Of a stretch of 64,000 nt of DNA, positions 17,650 through 25,769 are shown in pieces. Source of the DNA: Idiomarina tyrosinivorans (GTDB taxonomy: Bacteria; Pseudomonadota; Gammaproteobacteria; Enterobacterales; Alteromonadaceae); NCBI RefSeq assembly GCF_003987475.1, contig NZ_PIQH01000002.1:238289-302288 (forward strand), written 5' to 3'. Numbering within the stretch: the stretch's first letter is position 1; the number at the start of each line of letters is the position of its first letter. The notes beneath the pieces were generated by a model. It was not told where the DNA came from. It saw only the letters and a list, made by a program, of their open reading frames with translations, and ran no database searches. The position numbers were made by a program, and so were the translations under genes.

Positions 17650-18581
17650 ACGCGGTCAGTATTACCACCACTTAAAATAATCCCCACCCGTTTGCCTCGG
17701 AAGTGCTCTGGATATTTTAATACCGCGGCATAAGTGATAGCGGCCGAAGGTTCAATGACTAACTTAAGCGCGGCGACCAAGCTTTGCATTGCCGCGAGCA
17801 CCTCGTCGTCACTGACCAGAAGCACACCTGCGACATTGTTCTGCAATATCGCAAACGGGTGCTTACCTAGCTGTGTCAGTAAGCCATCACAGACGCTTGC
17901 TGGCGGTAATGCTGGCTGGCGCTCGCCCAACCGTAAAGAATCGTAGGCATCCCGTGCTAATTCAGGCTCGGCACCGAATACCGTTTGCCCATTTAAGGCC
18001 TGTGCAGCGAGGCAAGTGCCCGACAACAAGCCACCGCCGCCAAGCGGAGCAACGATGGTATCTAGACCTTCGATTTGGCGGCCAAACTCCAACATCGCGG
18101 TTCCTTGTCCAGCGATAATGTCAGGATGATCGTAAGGTGGAATAAAGGTTTGCCCCGTTTGTTGTTGAAAGCGTTGCGTGAATGCTTCCCGTGCAGCCAT
18201 TCCCGGTTCTAGCCATTCGATGGTCGCGCCGCCGCGGCGAATATTGTCTTGTTTAATACTGGGTGCGTTGCGTGGAACGCCCACAGTCACCGGAATACCG
18301 AGTTGACGCCCGACTTCCGCTAGGGCTGCGCCGTGGTTTCCTGATGAAACGGTGAAGACACCACGAGCCCGCTGTTCAGGCGTGAGTTTGAGCACGGCGT
18401 TACATGCGCCGCGGAATTTAAATGCGCCCACGGTTTGTAGATTTTCGCACTTGAAATACAGCTCACAACCCGCGGCTTGGTCGAGCACGCGGTTGCGCAC
18501 ACACGGCGTCTCAACCACGTATGAGGATATCCGTTTAAGGGCGTCGAAGACATCCACGCTGGTTGGGGTGACATCGTCCAT
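17631..18581 (-). CDS. Serine/threonine dehydratase or serine racemase family PLP enzyme
   Basis: Fold-type II PLP enzyme of 316 residues. The PLP lysine is K55 in GAFKFRGA, SSGNHG is the substrate loop, and GGGGLLSG binds the phosphate. It has no C-terminal ACT domain, so it is not biosynthetic IlvA. The size fits a catabolic threonine/serine dehydratase or serine racemase. The ATG at 18581 is preferred because GGAG lies 6 bases upstream; an in-frame ATG at 18593 would add four residues. It would supply 2-oxobutyrate or pyruvate from threonine or serine. Confidence 0.85.
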   Translation of the reverse strand: MDDVTPTSVDVFDALKRISSYVVETPCVRNRVLDQAAGCELYFKCENLQTVGAFKFRGACNAVLKLTPEQRARGVFTVSSGNHGAALAEVGRQLGIPVTVGVPRNAPSIKQDNIRRGGATIEWLEPGMAAREAFTQRFQQQTGQTFIPPYDHPDIIAGQGTAMLEFGRQIEGLDTIVAPLGGGGLLSGTCLAAQALNGQTVFGAEPELARDAYDSLRLGERQPALPPASVCDGLLTQLGKHPFAILQNNVAGVLLVSDDEVLAAMQSLVAALKLVIEPSAAITYAAVLKYPEHFRGKRVGIILSGGNTDRVQVAKM

Positions 18582-18665
18582 GCTGAGCTCCATAGTATTT
18601 GTGTTTTTTTAGTGGCAACGGTATGTTAGCAGACATCTACAGACAGACGCAGTGCAGCAACGCGA

Positions 18666-19262
18666 ATGGATACTTGGTCGGCAGCCGTTACACTTTTTTT
18701 GATTATGGACCCGTTGGGTAATTTACCCATATTTTTGTCGATCTTACGCAATATCGATGCTAAACGGCGGCGAATTGTTCTTATCCGCGAGTTAGTTATC
18801 GCTTTGGCGATTATGCTGCTATTCCTCTACGCCGGTACGTCCATTCTCGGCTTCTTAAACCTCAAACAGGAAGCGGTCAGCATTGCCGGTGGTATCATTC
18901 TGTTTATTATTGCGCTACGGATGATTTTCCCGCAACCGGGCGGAGTCATTGGCTTAGCAATGGGTGAAGAGCCCTTTATTGTGCCGCTAGCAATACCGTT
19001 GATCTCCGGCCCCTCGATTTTAGCGGCGCTGTTACTGCTGTCTAATCAAAGCCCGGGGCGAATGCTGGATTGGACCATTGCGCTCATCGGCGCTTGGGCT
19101 TTGTCCGCGTCTATACTGCTATTCAGTAACCTGTTTCATCGGCTACTGGGCGAGCGCGGTATTACCGCAATGGAACGCCTGATGGGCATGGTGCTGGTGA
19201 TGATTTCAGTACAAATGTTCTTGGACGGTATCGCTTCTTACCTACAACACACGACTGGTTAG
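18666..19262 (+). CDS. yhgN: MarC-family integral membrane protein YhgN
   Basis: Protein of 198 residues with about six membrane helices, aligning from end to end with E. coli YhgN. Matching segments include IMDPLGNLPIF, the GEEPFIVPLAIPL segment, LLGE near the fifth helix and MERLMGMVLVM followed by QMFLDGI. The MarC family was once linked to multiple antibiotic resistance, but no transport function is established. It is divergent from the dehydratase and upstream of yjaG. Confidence 0.9.
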   Translation: MDTWSAAVTLFLIMDPLGNLPIFLSILRNIDAKRRRIVLIRELVIALAIMLLFLYAGTSILGFLNLKQEAVSIAGGIILFIIALRMIFPQPGGVIGLAMGEEPFIVPLAIPLISGPSILAALLLLSNQSPGRMLDWTIALIGAWALSASILLFSNLFHRLLGERGITAMERLMGMVLVMISVQMFLDGIASYLQHTTG

Positions 19263-19322
19263 TGGGCGTGCGCTTCGCAGTGCGTTACAATAGCCAATAG
19301 TCCTAAAGCATGTGAGAGCGGT

Positions 19323-19931
19323 ATGACGCGCAGAAATACTTTTCAACAGATACGTGAACTCGCCTGGGAACACCAAGTGGTGCTTGCCCTGTATTTGTGC
19401 GAGCGGATGCTGCCAAACTATCAACTCTTTCACCACCTCACTGGCTTTGGCGATCCAAAACCGTTACAAAGTGCGCTGAATGCCTGTTGGGATTGGATTG
19501 CCGCGCCGCGTGCTTGCAAGGTGAACTTTAGCCGCTGGCAAGAAAAGGTGGATGATGTTACACCGAGCGAACACGGCCACGACATGCTTGGGGTCTATCC
19601 GGCAATGGATGCCTGCACCGCGCTCAGTACGTTATTGCAGGGCTTAATGGATAACAATGCCAATGCCTTGGTTGATGTCGCGAAAGTGTCTCAAGCCAGT
19701 GTCGCCAAGTTTATTGAGTTAACCGAGGGTGAACACATTGATGCTGAGCAACTGCCACAACTGTTACGCGAACACGAATTAACGCAGTACGAGATTGATA
19801 TCCAGTTGGCGATTATCGACTTTCTTGCGTCGCAGCCGCAAATCAGCCAACCGGTAGTGAGCATGGTTCGGCAGATGGTTACTGACGAGGGGGTGTCGAA
19901 CGTGGGGCTTGCGCTGGACGCTGAAGAATAG
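19323..19931 (+). CDS. yjaG: YjaG family protein (DUF416)
   Basis: Soluble, mainly helical protein of 202 residues. It shows family features: an N-terminal segment ending in LCERMLPNY, the FHHLTGFGDP turn, a central WDW segment and the late LTQYEIDIQLAIIDFL helix. The function is unknown. The C-terminal 53 bases overlap the convergent DUF1145 gene, an unusually long convergent overlap. Confidence 0.88.
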   Translation: MTRRNTFQQIRELAWEHQVVLALYLCERMLPNYQLFHHLTGFGDPKPLQSALNACWDWIAAPRACKVNFSRWQEKVDDVTPSEHGHDMLGVYPAMDACTALSTLLQGLMDNNANALVDVAKVSQASVAKFIELTEGEHIDAEQLPQLLREHELTQYEIDIQLAIIDFLASQPQISQPVVSMVRQMVTDEGVSNVGLALDAEE

Positions 19932-20190
19932 CCAACCAAGCAAACACTCCAAAGGCCATAATGTGCCAAATATCTTGGCTACGCCAATGCACCTGGGATT
20001 TCAGTACCCCTAAAAACACCATCAGTAGCAGTAGGTGCATGACCACAATCACCGCGAGTAGCAACCACAACAATCCTTGGGCTTGCGGGCTGGCAGGTAA
20101 TTGTCCCGATTGCATAGCGAACAGGGTAATGAATAACGCCAACCAAATCAGGGTGAAAATGGCCTTCCCAGTCCAAACCACATATTTCAT
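19879..20190 (-). CDS. DUF1145-type small membrane protein (YhhL-like)
   Basis: A 103-residue protein with three predicted membrane helices (about 8-27, 38-62 and 75-90). It lies directly downstream of rsmD and overlaps it by the ATGA tetranucleotide, the position held by yhhL (DUF1145) in E. coli. The HLLLL and FGVFAW segments fit that family loosely, so the assignment rests mainly on synteny. Function unknown. Confidence 0.72.
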   Translation of the reverse strand: MKYVVWTGKAIFTLIWLALFITLFAMQSGQLPASPQAQGLLWLLLAVIVVMHLLLLMVFLGVLKSQVHWRSQDIWHIMAFGVFAWLAILQRPAQAPRSTPPRQ

Positions 20191-20762
20191 TCTGTCACCT
20201 CAATAAGTGTTGATTGTACTTGACCAAAGGTTTTATCTTTCAGAATTTGCCAGTGCGGTGGTAATGCCAACGCTAAACCTTTTTCGTGTTCAATGTAAAT
20301 ATAGGAGCCTGGCTCAGTGTAGCCAGGCTGTTGCAAGAGTTCGATAGCGGGCATCAATAACTGTTGTTGAAACGGCGGGTCAAGGAATATCAGTGAATAG
20401 GGTGCTGCTGGCGTATGCTGTAGCCATTGCAACGCGTCTGCTTCAATCGCCTGCAATTGGGGTTCTCCCAGCGTTTGAATATTGCGTTGTAACTGCCTCG
20501 CAACGGCACTCTGTTTTTCGATAAAGGTCACAAATTTGGCGCCGCGAGAGGCGGCTTCAAACCCCAAACTACCGCTACCGGCAAACAAATCCAAGCATTG
20601 GCTGTCCACAACCACCGGCTGTAACCAATTAAACACCGTTTCGCGCACTCGGTCAGTGGTCGGCCTCAGGCCCTCGGCGTCAGCGATGGGAAATTTCCGG
20701 CCGCGCCATTGGCCAGCAATAATGCGAAATTTCCCTGTTCCAGTATGGCTAGGTTTGGCCAC
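20187..20762 (-). CDS. rsmD: 16S rRNA (guanine966-N2)-methyltransferase
   Basis: SAM-dependent methyltransferase of 191 residues acting on the assembled small subunit. It has the family opening GKFRIIAGQWRGRKF, the SAM-binding LDLFAGSGSLGFEA motif and the catalytic DPPF motif (IFLDPPF). E. coli RsmD is of similar length (198). It is divergent from ftsY, as in E. coli. Confidence 0.95.
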   Translation of the reverse strand: MAKPSHTGTGKFRIIAGQWRGRKFPIADAEGLRPTTDRVRETVFNWLQPVVVDSQCLDLFAGSGSLGFEAASRGAKFVTFIEKQSAVARQLQRNIQTLGEPQLQAIEADALQWLQHTPAAPYSLIFLDPPFQQQLLMPAIELLQQPGYTEPGSYIYIEHEKGLALALPPHWQILKDKTFGQVQSTLIEVTE

Positions 20763-20889
20763 GAATGAGAATCCTCTTGCAGGTTAGCCGCAGTGTCGTC
20801 AGCTTTCCATCAGCATGCTAAACTACGCGGTCAATATCAGATGCCGCTATTGTAGCGATTCTATCAGCACAGTTCCAAGGTAAGCAGTT

Positions 20890-22071
20890 ATGGCAAAAGG
20901 TTCATTGTTTTCGTGGTTCGGCAAAGATAAGTCAGAGAAAGACGAGAAGCCGCAACAGCAGCAACAACAGGCTGACGAACAAGCCCCGGAGCACGCGCCC
21001 GCGGAGCATGAAACCGCAGTACCGCAAAGCCCATCGGCACCGGATGCCGCCGAGGCCTGTGCTCAGGTAACGGCAGAGAGTGCGGGTAATGAGGCGCAGC
21101 AACGCACGCCTAAAAAAGGATTTTGGCAACGACTTAGCGATGGGCTGAAAAAGACGTCAGGTTCTATCGGTAGCGGACTATTCGGTATCTTCCGTGGTAA
21201 AAAAATCGATTATGAGCTGTTTGAAGAATTAGAAACGCAATTGCTAATGGCCGATATGGGTGTGCAAACCACGCAAAAAATTATCGACAATTTAGTGGAT
21301 CAAGCTGACCGTAAGCAATTGCAAGATGCCGAAGCGCTGTACGATTTGTTGCAACAACAACTGAGTGAAATCCTTGCTCCGGTCGACCGGCCGCTGGAAA
21401 TTGATACCAGCAAGAAGCCATACGTAATCTTGATGGCTGGTGTTAATGGCGTGGGTAAAACCACCACCATCGGTAAGTTGGCAAAGCAATTTAAACAACA
21501 GGGTAAGTCGGTGATGCTAGCGGCGGGGGATACCTTCCGTGCCGCGGCGGTAGAGCAATTGCAGGTTTGGGGTGAACGCAACGATATTCCAGTGGTAGCA
21601 CAACACACCGGTGCTGACAGTGCGTCGGTGGTTTATGATGCGGTTGAGGCAGCAAAAGCCCGTGGTATCGATGTGTTGATTGCGGATACTGCGGGGCGTT
21701 TGCAGAATAAAGCCAATCTAATGGAAGAGCTGAAGAAGATCGTTCGGGTGATGAAAAAGCTCGATCCTGAAGCGCCGCACGAGGTGATGCTTACACTTGA
21801 TGCAGGTACAGGGCAAAACGCCATCAGTCAGGCGAAGCTATTTACCGAGGCGGTAGGTGTTAGCGGTATCGTGATGAGCAAACTCGACGGTACCGCCAAA
21901 GGTGGCGTTATCTTCGCCGTAGCTGACCAATTTGGTATTCCAATCCGGTATATTGGCGTGGGTGAACAACTAGACGATTTACGCCCATTCATAGCGAAAG
22001 ACTTTATTCAGGCGCTATTTCAACGTACCGTAGCTACAGCATCCGAAAACGCTGAAGAGTCACGGCAATGA
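20890..22071 (+). CDS. ftsY: Signal recognition particle receptor FtsY
   Basis: SRP receptor GTPase of 393 residues that docks ribosome-SRP complexes at the inner membrane. The N-terminal A domain (to about residue 85) is acidic with a poly-glutamine run (near 18-26). The N domain begins around FFWQRLS..LKKT. The G domain has GVNGVGKTTT, DTAGR and MSKLDGTAKGG. It is the first gene of the ftsY-ftsE-ftsX operon and overlaps ftsE by ATGA. Confidence 0.97.
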   Translation: MAKGSLFSWFGKDKSEKDEKPQQQQQQADEQAPEHAPAEHETAVPQSPSAPDAAEACAQVTAESAGNEAQQRTPKKGFWQRLSDGLKKTSGSIGSGLFGIFRGKKIDYELFEELETQLLMADMGVQTTQKIIDNLVDQADRKQLQDAEALYDLLQQQLSEILAPVDRPLEIDTSKKPYVILMAGVNGVGKTTTIGKLAKQFKQQGKSVMLAAGDTFRAAAVEQLQVWGERNDIPVVAQHTGADSASVVYDAVEAAKARGIDVLIADTAGRLQNKANLMEELKKIVRVMKKLDPEAPHEVMLTLDAGTGQNAISQAKLFTEAVGVSGIVMSKLDGTAKGGVIFAVADQFGIPIRYIGVGEQLDDLRPFIAKDFIQALFQRTVATASENAEESRQ

Positions 22072-22748
22072 TTCAGTTTGAACAAGTCAGTAAGACCTAC
22101 CCTGGCGGCCACCAAGCCTTAAGTCAGGTGAATTTCCAGGTAAAGCCTGGCGAGATGGCTTTTTTAACCGGCCATTCAGGTGCGGGTAAAAGTACCTTGC
22201 TCAAACTGATCAGTTTAATGGAGCGGCCGACAACGGGCCGCGTGCTCATCAACGGCCACGACTTGCGCAAAATGAGCGCCTCACAAGTACCCTATGTGCG
22301 CCGTGATATCGGAATGATCTTTCAAGACCATCGATTGTTGATGGATAAAACTGTGTTCGACAATGTGGCCTTGCCGCTGATTATTGAGGGTTACAGTGTG
22401 CAGGAGGCACGCAAGCGCGTGCATGCGGCCTTAGATAAGGTGGGGTTACTGGATAAAGTGCGACACTATCCAACCATGTTGTCTGGTGGTGAACAGCAGC
22501 GCGTGGGCATTGCCCGAGCGGTGGTCACTAAGCCGCCAATACTCCTAGCCGATGAGCCGACCGGAAATCTCGATCCAAAATTATCGATGGAAATTATTCG
22601 GCTATTCGAAGCCTTTAACCAAGTGGGTGTTTCAGTGTTAATTGCCACTCACGATCTCGGACTGATTGCGCGTTTACGCTACCGCACGCTGACGCTGCGT
22701 GAGGGACGGCTGATTGACGACGGTTTACAGCCGGAGGCGCAGCCATGA
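22068..22748 (+). CDS. ftsE: Cell division ABC transporter ATPase FtsE
   Basis: ATPase of 226 residues that, with FtsX, controls septal murein hydrolases rather than moving a known substrate. It has Walker [10 protein letters not shown], the signature LSGGEQQR and the Walker B segment [12 protein letters not shown]. Overlapping start and stop with both ftsY and ftsX imply tight co-translation. Its downstream effector EnvC is encoded 3 kb away in this window. Confidence 0.97.
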   Translation: MIQFEQVSKTYPGGHQALSQVNFQVKPGEMAFLTGHSGAGKSTLLKLISLMERPTTGRVLINGHDLRKMSASQVPYVRRDIGMIFQDHRLLMDKTVFDNVALPLIIEGYSVQEARKRVHAALDKVGLLDKVRHYPTMLSGGEQQRVGIARAVVTKPPILLADEPTGNLDPKLSMEIIRLFEAFNQVGVSVLIATHDLGLIARLRYRTLTLREGRLIDDGLQPEAQP

Positions 22749-23734
22749 GTTTGTTGTTCCGTAATCGGGAGATCGAAAAAGGCGCCTCGCAGCGGTTAAA
22801 ACTTTCTCCTGCACGGCGCTTTGTTATGTATTGGGTGCACCACGTTCAGCAAGGCGTCGCCAGTTTAGGTGAACTCACCCGAAATCCATTTGCCTCATTT
22901 ATGACCATGGCGGTGTTGGGCTTAAGTTTAACCTTGCCAACAACGCTGTATGTGCTGGTTAAGAATACGCAAAGCATCAGCGCTGAGTGGCAACAAGCGT
23001 CACAAATCACTGTGTTTATCCGCGATGGCGTCAAACCCGCAGCGGTACAAACACTGCAGCAAACACTGCGTTTAAACAAAAAGATAGCCGCTGTTGAATG
23101 GGTAGACAAAGCCGCGGCATTACAAGAGTTTCGGGAAAAATCGGGGTTTGGTGAAGCGTTAGACGCACTAGATAGCAACCCGTTACCGGATGTATTGCTG
23201 GTCACCCCGGCGCAACAATTTCGCAGTTCCGAAGCGGCTAAGCGACTGTTGTTTGAATTAGAACAGAATCCGGAAGTCGCCTACGGCAAACTGGATGTGC
23301 AATGGCTGACCCGTTTACACGCCTTGTTAGGATTGGCGCAGGATATTCTCGGTGGTTTGGCGTTGCTGTTGTGTTTAGCTGTTGTACTCATTGTCAGCAA
23401 TACCATTCGGCTTAATATATTGAGTAAAAAAGACGAAATTATCGTGATGAAGTTGGTGGGTGCAACGGCGTCCTTTATCCAGCGTCCGTTCCTTTATACC
23501 GGCATGTGGTATGGCTTTGTCGGCGGTGTCATCGCGTGGTGTGCGACATCGTTGTTACTGTGGTGGATTGAAGGCGCGGTCACGAGAGTGACTGACCTGT
23601 ACCAATCACAATTCAACTTAGCCGGCTTAACCTTATCGGAAATGCTTGTGGTGTGGGCGTTTGCCATCGGTTTAGGTTTGCTGGGTTCGTTTCTAGCGGT
23701 GCGTCGCCACATTAAAATGATAGAACCGAGTTAG
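22745..23734 (+). CDS. ftsX: Cell division protein FtsX
   Basis: Membrane partner of FtsE, 329 residues. A cytoplasmic N-terminus leads to a first helix (about 50-72), then a periplasmic loop (about 75-200) that in E. coli contacts EnvC, then three helices in the C-terminal third with a LNILSKKDEI segment between helices two and three. It overlaps ftsE by ATGA. No strong terminator follows; only a short GATCAC/GTGATC palindrome at 23776-23788. Confidence 0.95.
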   Translation: MSLLFRNREIEKGASQRLKLSPARRFVMYWVHHVQQGVASLGELTRNPFASFMTMAVLGLSLTLPTTLYVLVKNTQSISAEWQQASQITVFIRDGVKPAAVQTLQQTLRLNKKIAAVEWVDKAAALQEFREKSGFGEALDALDSNPLPDVLLVTPAQQFRSSEAAKRLLFELEQNPEVAYGKLDVQWLTRLHALLGLAQDILGGLALLLCLAVVLIVSNTIRLNILSKKDEIIVMKLVGATASFIQRPFLYTGMWYGFVGGVIAWCATSLLLWWIEGAVTRVTDLYQSQFNLAGLTLSEMLVVWAFAIGLGLLGSFLAVRRHIKMIEPS

Positions 23735-23805
23735 TCATCCATTCATCAAATTGTCACGTAAACAAGCTAGCCTGAGATCACTGTGATCATTTTTCCGATC
23801 GGCTC

Positions 23806-23833
23806 TTGTCAGCGACAGTGATTTTGGTACACT
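23806..23833 (+). promoter_or_regulatory. Sigma-70-type promoter of rpoH
   Basis: TTGTCA (23806-23811) and TACACT (23828-23833) are spaced 16 bases, about 96 bases before the rpoH start. Confidence 0.65.
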
Positions 23834-23871
23834 CAAGGGTCAGGCATCTATCTCTTAAGCACGCCTTTTCG

Positions 23872-23899
23872 GGAACTTTTGGGTGCATTTTGGGTCAAT
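23872..23899 (+). promoter_or_regulatory. Sigma-E (RpoE)-type promoter of rpoH
   Basis: GGAACTT (23872-23878) is a perfect sigma-E -35. TCAAT (23895-23899), one base off TCAAA, sits at 16-base spacing. Transcription would begin about 25 bases before the rpoH ATG. In E. coli one rpoH promoter is also sigma-E dependent, which supports the reading. Confidence 0.72.
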
Positions 23900-23928
23900 G
23901 TCGTGTCGGTTTTAGTTAGAGGTATTTT

Positions 23929-24789
23929 ATGAGCACTGAATTACAAAGCGTCGCATTATCCGTGCCTCAAGGGGGCGGACTGGAAGGCTATATTCAGTCA
24001 GTAAACCGCATCCCAATGTTGAGTGCTGAGCGCGAAAAAGAGCTAGCGCACAAACTCCATGACGAAGGGGACTTGTCATCAGCGAAAGAGCTGATCATGT
24101 CGCACTTGCGCTTTGTGGTGCACGTTGCCCGTTCATACTCGGGTTATGGCTTGCCGCAAGCGGATTTAATCCAAGAAGGCAATATTGGTTTAATGAAAGC
24201 GGTAAAACGCTTCGACCCCTCGGTCGGCGTGCGCTTGGTATCGTTTGCGGTACATTGGATTAAAGCAGAGATTCATGAATACGTGTTGCGCAATTGGCGC
24301 GTAGTTAAAGTCGCAACCACAAAAGCACAACGTAAGCTGTTTTTTAACTTGCGCAAAATGAAAAAGCGTCTGGGTTGGTTCAGCCAAGACGAAGTCAATA
24401 CTGTCGCGGATGAGCTCGGTGTGAGTCCGTCCGAAGTGATGGAAATGGAAGCGCGGATGAGCGCCCATGACCAAGCATTTGAGTTGAGTTCAGACGACGA
24501 CGATGCGCGTGAAGGGCAAAACTATTCACCCGCGATGTATTTGGAAGACAAGCGTTCTGACTTGGCGCAAGAAATCGAACAAGAAGATTACGAGCAGTAT
24601 AATCAGACCCGTCTTCTTGGCGCACTGAAAGCGCTTGATGAACGCAGCCAAGACATCGTGCAATCGCGTTGGTTAGGTGACAATAAAGCCACCTTGCAAG
24701 ACCTTGCGGAAAAATACCAAGTATCCGCTGAGCGCGTTCGCCAGCTTGAACAAAATGCGATGAAAAAGCTTCGCTCAGCAATGAGCTAA
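23929..24789 (+). CDS. rpoH: Heat-shock RNA polymerase sigma factor sigma-32
   Basis: Sigma factor of 286 residues. Region 2 contains the [19 protein letters not shown] segment, followed by the aromatic -10 recognition stretch ([12 protein letters not shown]). The RpoH box [10 protein letters not shown] is present, as is a region 4 helix-turn-helix ending in [17 protein letters not shown]. Two promoter types lie upstream, so it should respond to both general growth and envelope or heat stress. A YkgJ-family gene starts 2 bases after its stop. Confidence 0.97.
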   Translation: MSTELQSVALSVPQGGGLEGYIQSVNRIPMLSAEREKELAHKLHDEGDLSSAKELIMSHLRFVVHVARSYSGYGLPQADLIQEGNIGLMKAVKRFDPSVGVRLVSFAVHWIKAEIHEYVLRNWRVVKVATTKAQRKLFFNLRKMKKRLGWFSQDEVNTVADELGVSPSEVMEMEARMSAHDQAFELSSDDDDAREGQNYSPAMYLEDKRSDLAQEIEQEDYEQYNQTRLLGALKALDERSQDIVQSRWLGDNKATLQDLAEKYQVSAERVRQLEQNAMKKLRSAMS

Positions 24790-24791
24790 AG

Positions 24792-25043
24792 ATGCAATGT
24801 CGAGTAGGGTGCGGTGCGTGTTGCATCGCGCCCTCAATTTCCTCCCCAATCCCCGATATGCCGCACGGTAAACCTGCCGGAGTGCATTGCGTTCATTTAA
24901 CTGATGATCACTTGTGTGCGCTATTCGGTTTACCCTCACGACCGAAAGTGTGCGAGCAATTTGATGCGAGCGAAGATAGCTGTGGTGACAGCCGTGAGCA
25001 GGGGTTAATTTTGTTGACGCGGTTGGAGCAACAGACCACTTGA
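24792..25043 (+). CDS. YkgJ-family cysteine-cluster protein
   Basis: An 83-residue protein with the N-terminal CxxxCGACC cluster (C3, C7, C10, C11), the APSISSPIP segment, and later cysteines at about 33, 42 and 54. The family is annotated as a metal-binding (zinc or iron) cysteine cluster of unknown role. It starts 2 bases after rpoH and probably depends on the rpoH transcript. Its last 39 bases overlap the convergent yibQ-like gene. Confidence 0.8.
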   Translation: MQCRVGCGACCIAPSISSPIPDMPHGKPAGVHCVHLTDDHLCALFGLPSRPKVCEQFDASEDSCGDSREQGLILLTRLEQQTT

Positions 25044-25769
25044 GCCTGGTTCAGCGATACGGCTGAGACGGGAGGCATACACCAGTTCGATATCGCTATT
25101 ATTCAGTTGCGGCAGTGCTTGCTGAAGAAAGCTGAGCGTTTCTGGGTAAGGATGCCCAATAAGTACCGCATGTCCACGCTGTTTAGCGATTTCTAGTGCT
25201 CGATCGAACTGCCGTTGCAGTGAGCGCGAGTCACGTTGATTGTCTAAAAACACATTTCGCCGAGTGGTCGGCACACCATAGAGCTTTGCCATATCTTCGG
25301 CGATGGTTTTGGCCGACGTGCGGCTGTCTAAAAAGAATAACTGCTTATTCTGCAGTGTTTCCATTACCGCTTGCATTGAAAGAGTATGTTGGGTGAATTC
25401 ACTGCCCATATGATTGTTCATGCCAGAGACGTAGGGCAAACTTTCCAATGCGCGAGTCAGGGTTAACTTAATTTGTTGCGCCGACATATCCATAGTGATT
25501 GCACCGGGTCCTAAACGATTACCGTGCACGGCTTCCATCGGCATATGAAGTAATACTTCTTTACGACTAAAATGCGCTTTTATTGCAAAGGCGTGAGCAA
25601 ACGGCGTGTAAGGCAAGATGGCAAAGGTCAGATCGCCGGGTAATTCAGTCCAGCGCAAGTCAGCGCGATGATTGCCAATATCGTCTATGACAATCGCCAG
25701 TTTTGCTGGGCTTGCGTGAACCACTGTGGCGCAAAAAAGCAGGCTGAAAAGTAATACTGTACGTAACAT
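25005..25769 (-). CDS. yibQ: Divergent polysaccharide deacetylase family protein (YibQ)
   Basis: Exported protein of 254 residues with a signal peptide (MLRTVLLFSLLFCATVVHA). The domain has AIVIDDIG, an LLHMPMEA strand, a GMNNHMGS motif and LIGHPYPET, typical of YibQ (divergent polysaccharide deacetylase). Activity is unproven. I chose the ATG at 25769, which overlaps the envC stop as TAATG; a TTG at 25781 is also in frame. It forms an operon with envC and gpmM as in E. coli. Confidence 0.9.
   Translation of the reverse strand: MLRTVLLFSLLFCATVVHASPAKLAIVIDDIGNHRADLRWTELPGDLTFAILPYTPFAHAFAIKAHFSRKEVLLHMPMEAVHGNRLGPGAITMDMSAQQIKLTLTRALESLPYVSGMNNHMGSEFTQHTLSMQAVMETLQNKQLFFLDSRTSAKTIAEDMAKLYGVPTTRRNVFLDNQRDSRSLQRQFDRALEIAKQRGHAVLIGHPYPETLSFLQQALPQLNNSDIELVYASRLSRIAEPGSSGLLLQPRQQN

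Noticed and set aside
23776..23788. GATCAC-T-GTGATC palindrome between ftsX and rpoH as a CRP site or a terminator.
   Set aside because: Half-site order and spacing do not fit TGTGA-N6-TCACA. The usable stem is only about 5 pairs with a weak T stretch, so neither call is supported.
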